This document shows positions 63,547 through 64,000 of a stretch of 64,000 nucleotides of DNA, piece after piece; the first letter of the stretch is position 1, and every line of letters starts with the position of its first letter. The position numbers and the translations under genes are program-made. The DNA is from Nocardiopsis sp. CNR-923. Its GTDB lineage: Bacteria; Actinomycetota; Actinomycetes; Streptosporangiales; Streptosporangiaceae. The stretch is taken from NCBI RefSeq assembly GCF_001942255.1, contig NZ_MKKC01000061.1, positions 1 through 64,000 on the forward strand, read 5' to 3'. The notes under the pieces were generated by a model. That model searched no databases, had not been told where the DNA came from, and saw only the letters and a list, made by a program, of their open reading frames with translations.

Positions 63547-64000
63547 GTGTTCACTTCGATCCTGACTTCGATAGGCATGCTCGCGGGTGTGGGCGGGTTC
63601 GTCCTCGGCGGGTACGCGCTGGCCCGGACGCGCGAGATCAGCGGCGACGCCCGCGCGTTGGCCGACCGGGCGGTCTCGCTCAGCGCCGCCGGCATCGACC
63701 CGCGCGCCGTCCGCGACGTCGCGGTCCTCCACTACGACGCCCTGGAGGAGATGTCGGGCGCGCGCTCGTTCTCACTCGCGATGCTCAACAGCGAGGGCGA
63801 CGGCGTGGTGCTCACCTCGATCAACGGGCGGACCGAGTCTCGGACCTACGCCAAGGAGGTCACCCGGGGCGAGGCCGAATCGCTGCTCAGTCCTGAGGAG
63901 TACCGGGTGATCCGCTCGGCCCGTCTGGGCAACGGTGTCGGCGCTCCCGACGCCGTGGCCGACGAAGACGCGCCGGTCGGCCCCCGGGAGCCGGGCGCCG
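63547..64000 (+). CDS. DUF4446 protein, partial at the window edge
   Basis: Open from GTG at 63547 (VFTSILTSIGMLAGVGGFVLGG) to the end of the window without a stop. N-terminal hydrophobic helix, then LHYDALEEMSGARSFSLAML and GVVLTSINGRTESRTYAKEV. The DALEEMSG...SFS...GVVLTSINGR signature is DUF4446. Role unknown. The 3' end is outside the window. Confidence 0.85.
   Translation, partial: MFTSILTSIGMLAGVGGFVLGGYALARTREISGDARALADRAVSLSAAGIDPRAVRDVAVLHYDALEEMSGARSFSLAMLNSEGDGVVLTSINGRTESRTYAKEVTRGEAESLLSPEEYRVIRSARLGNGVGAPDAVADEDAPVGPREPGA

Overview
The window is about 70 percent GC, has mostly GTG/ATG starts and many leaderless promoters, and carries gene neighbourhoods typical of filamentous actinomycetes: bldG with its anti-sigma partner, wblA, hppA, acsA, a Tad/Flp pilus locus, the marP-nth-crp-arsA-ponA2 block known from Mycobacterium tuberculosis Rv3671c-Rv3683, and the crgA-pknB-pknA-pbpA-rodA-pstP-fhaB-fhaA cell-division and signalling operon. 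I infer a Nocardiopsis-like member of the Actinomycetota. No species marker such as rRNA is present.

Layout. 0.4-8.3 kb: sixA with a 30-residue membrane peptide, hppA, a small operon (holin-like protein, alpha/beta hydrolase, DUF309) and acsA, all on the minus strand, then a divergent Fic-like gene. 10.2-15.6 kb: the Tad locus, with the motor genes (ssd, tadA, tadB, tadC) on the plus strand and the pilin-like genes (DUF4244, tadE, tadG-like) on the minus strand. 16-19.4 kb: an MrfA-type helicase, bldG and an anti-sigma ATPase. 19.5-32.7 kb: marP, CoA-type NUDIX, nth, crp, MBL hydrolase, NUDIX, RidA, DUF4177, two ArsA-like ATPases, ponA2, yqeY and a metallophosphoesterase. 32.8-43.1 kb: an integrated pSAM2-type actinomycete integrative and conjugative element (AICE) beside tRNA-Pro(CGG). 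It carries integrase, excisionase, RepSA-type HUH initiator, TraB/FtsK translocase, Pra, and a cargo cassette of two paralogous HTH-DUF5919 regulators around a NUDIX, an HD hydrolase and a double-winged-helix GntR protein. 43.9-47.8 kb: wblA, DUF1707/DUF4870, DUF5324, cyclophilin, rhomboid and crgA. 48-57.6 kb: the Ser/Thr kinase and peptidoglycan operon plus tRNA-Leu. 57.7-64 kb: TenA, an SSI-like lipoprotein, rhodanese, a PAS-GAF histidine kinase with its own anti-sigma/anti-anti-sigma pair, a glycosyltransferase and a partial DUF4446 gene.

Sequence quality matters here. At least eleven conserved genes change reading frame in the middle of otherwise well-conserved domains, and every case is repaired by adding one (once two) bases. 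This points to systematic deletion errors in the assembly more than to real pseudogenes. I annotate those genes across the break and give the likely position.

The most unusual observations are: a two-copy, about 170-215 bp stem-loop element that starts right at the stop codon of both crp and wblA; the DUF5919-NUDIX-HD-GntR cassette in the AICE, with matching tandem GGACGT operators before both DUF5919 genes; a 25-bp perfect operator palindrome at the AICE control region; a hairpin cluster at the right end of the element that could serve replication or transfer; a right-hand tRNA 3' fragment that resembles tRNA-Ala and not the left tRNA-Pro; and isolated DnaA boxes in front of both halves of the Tad locus.
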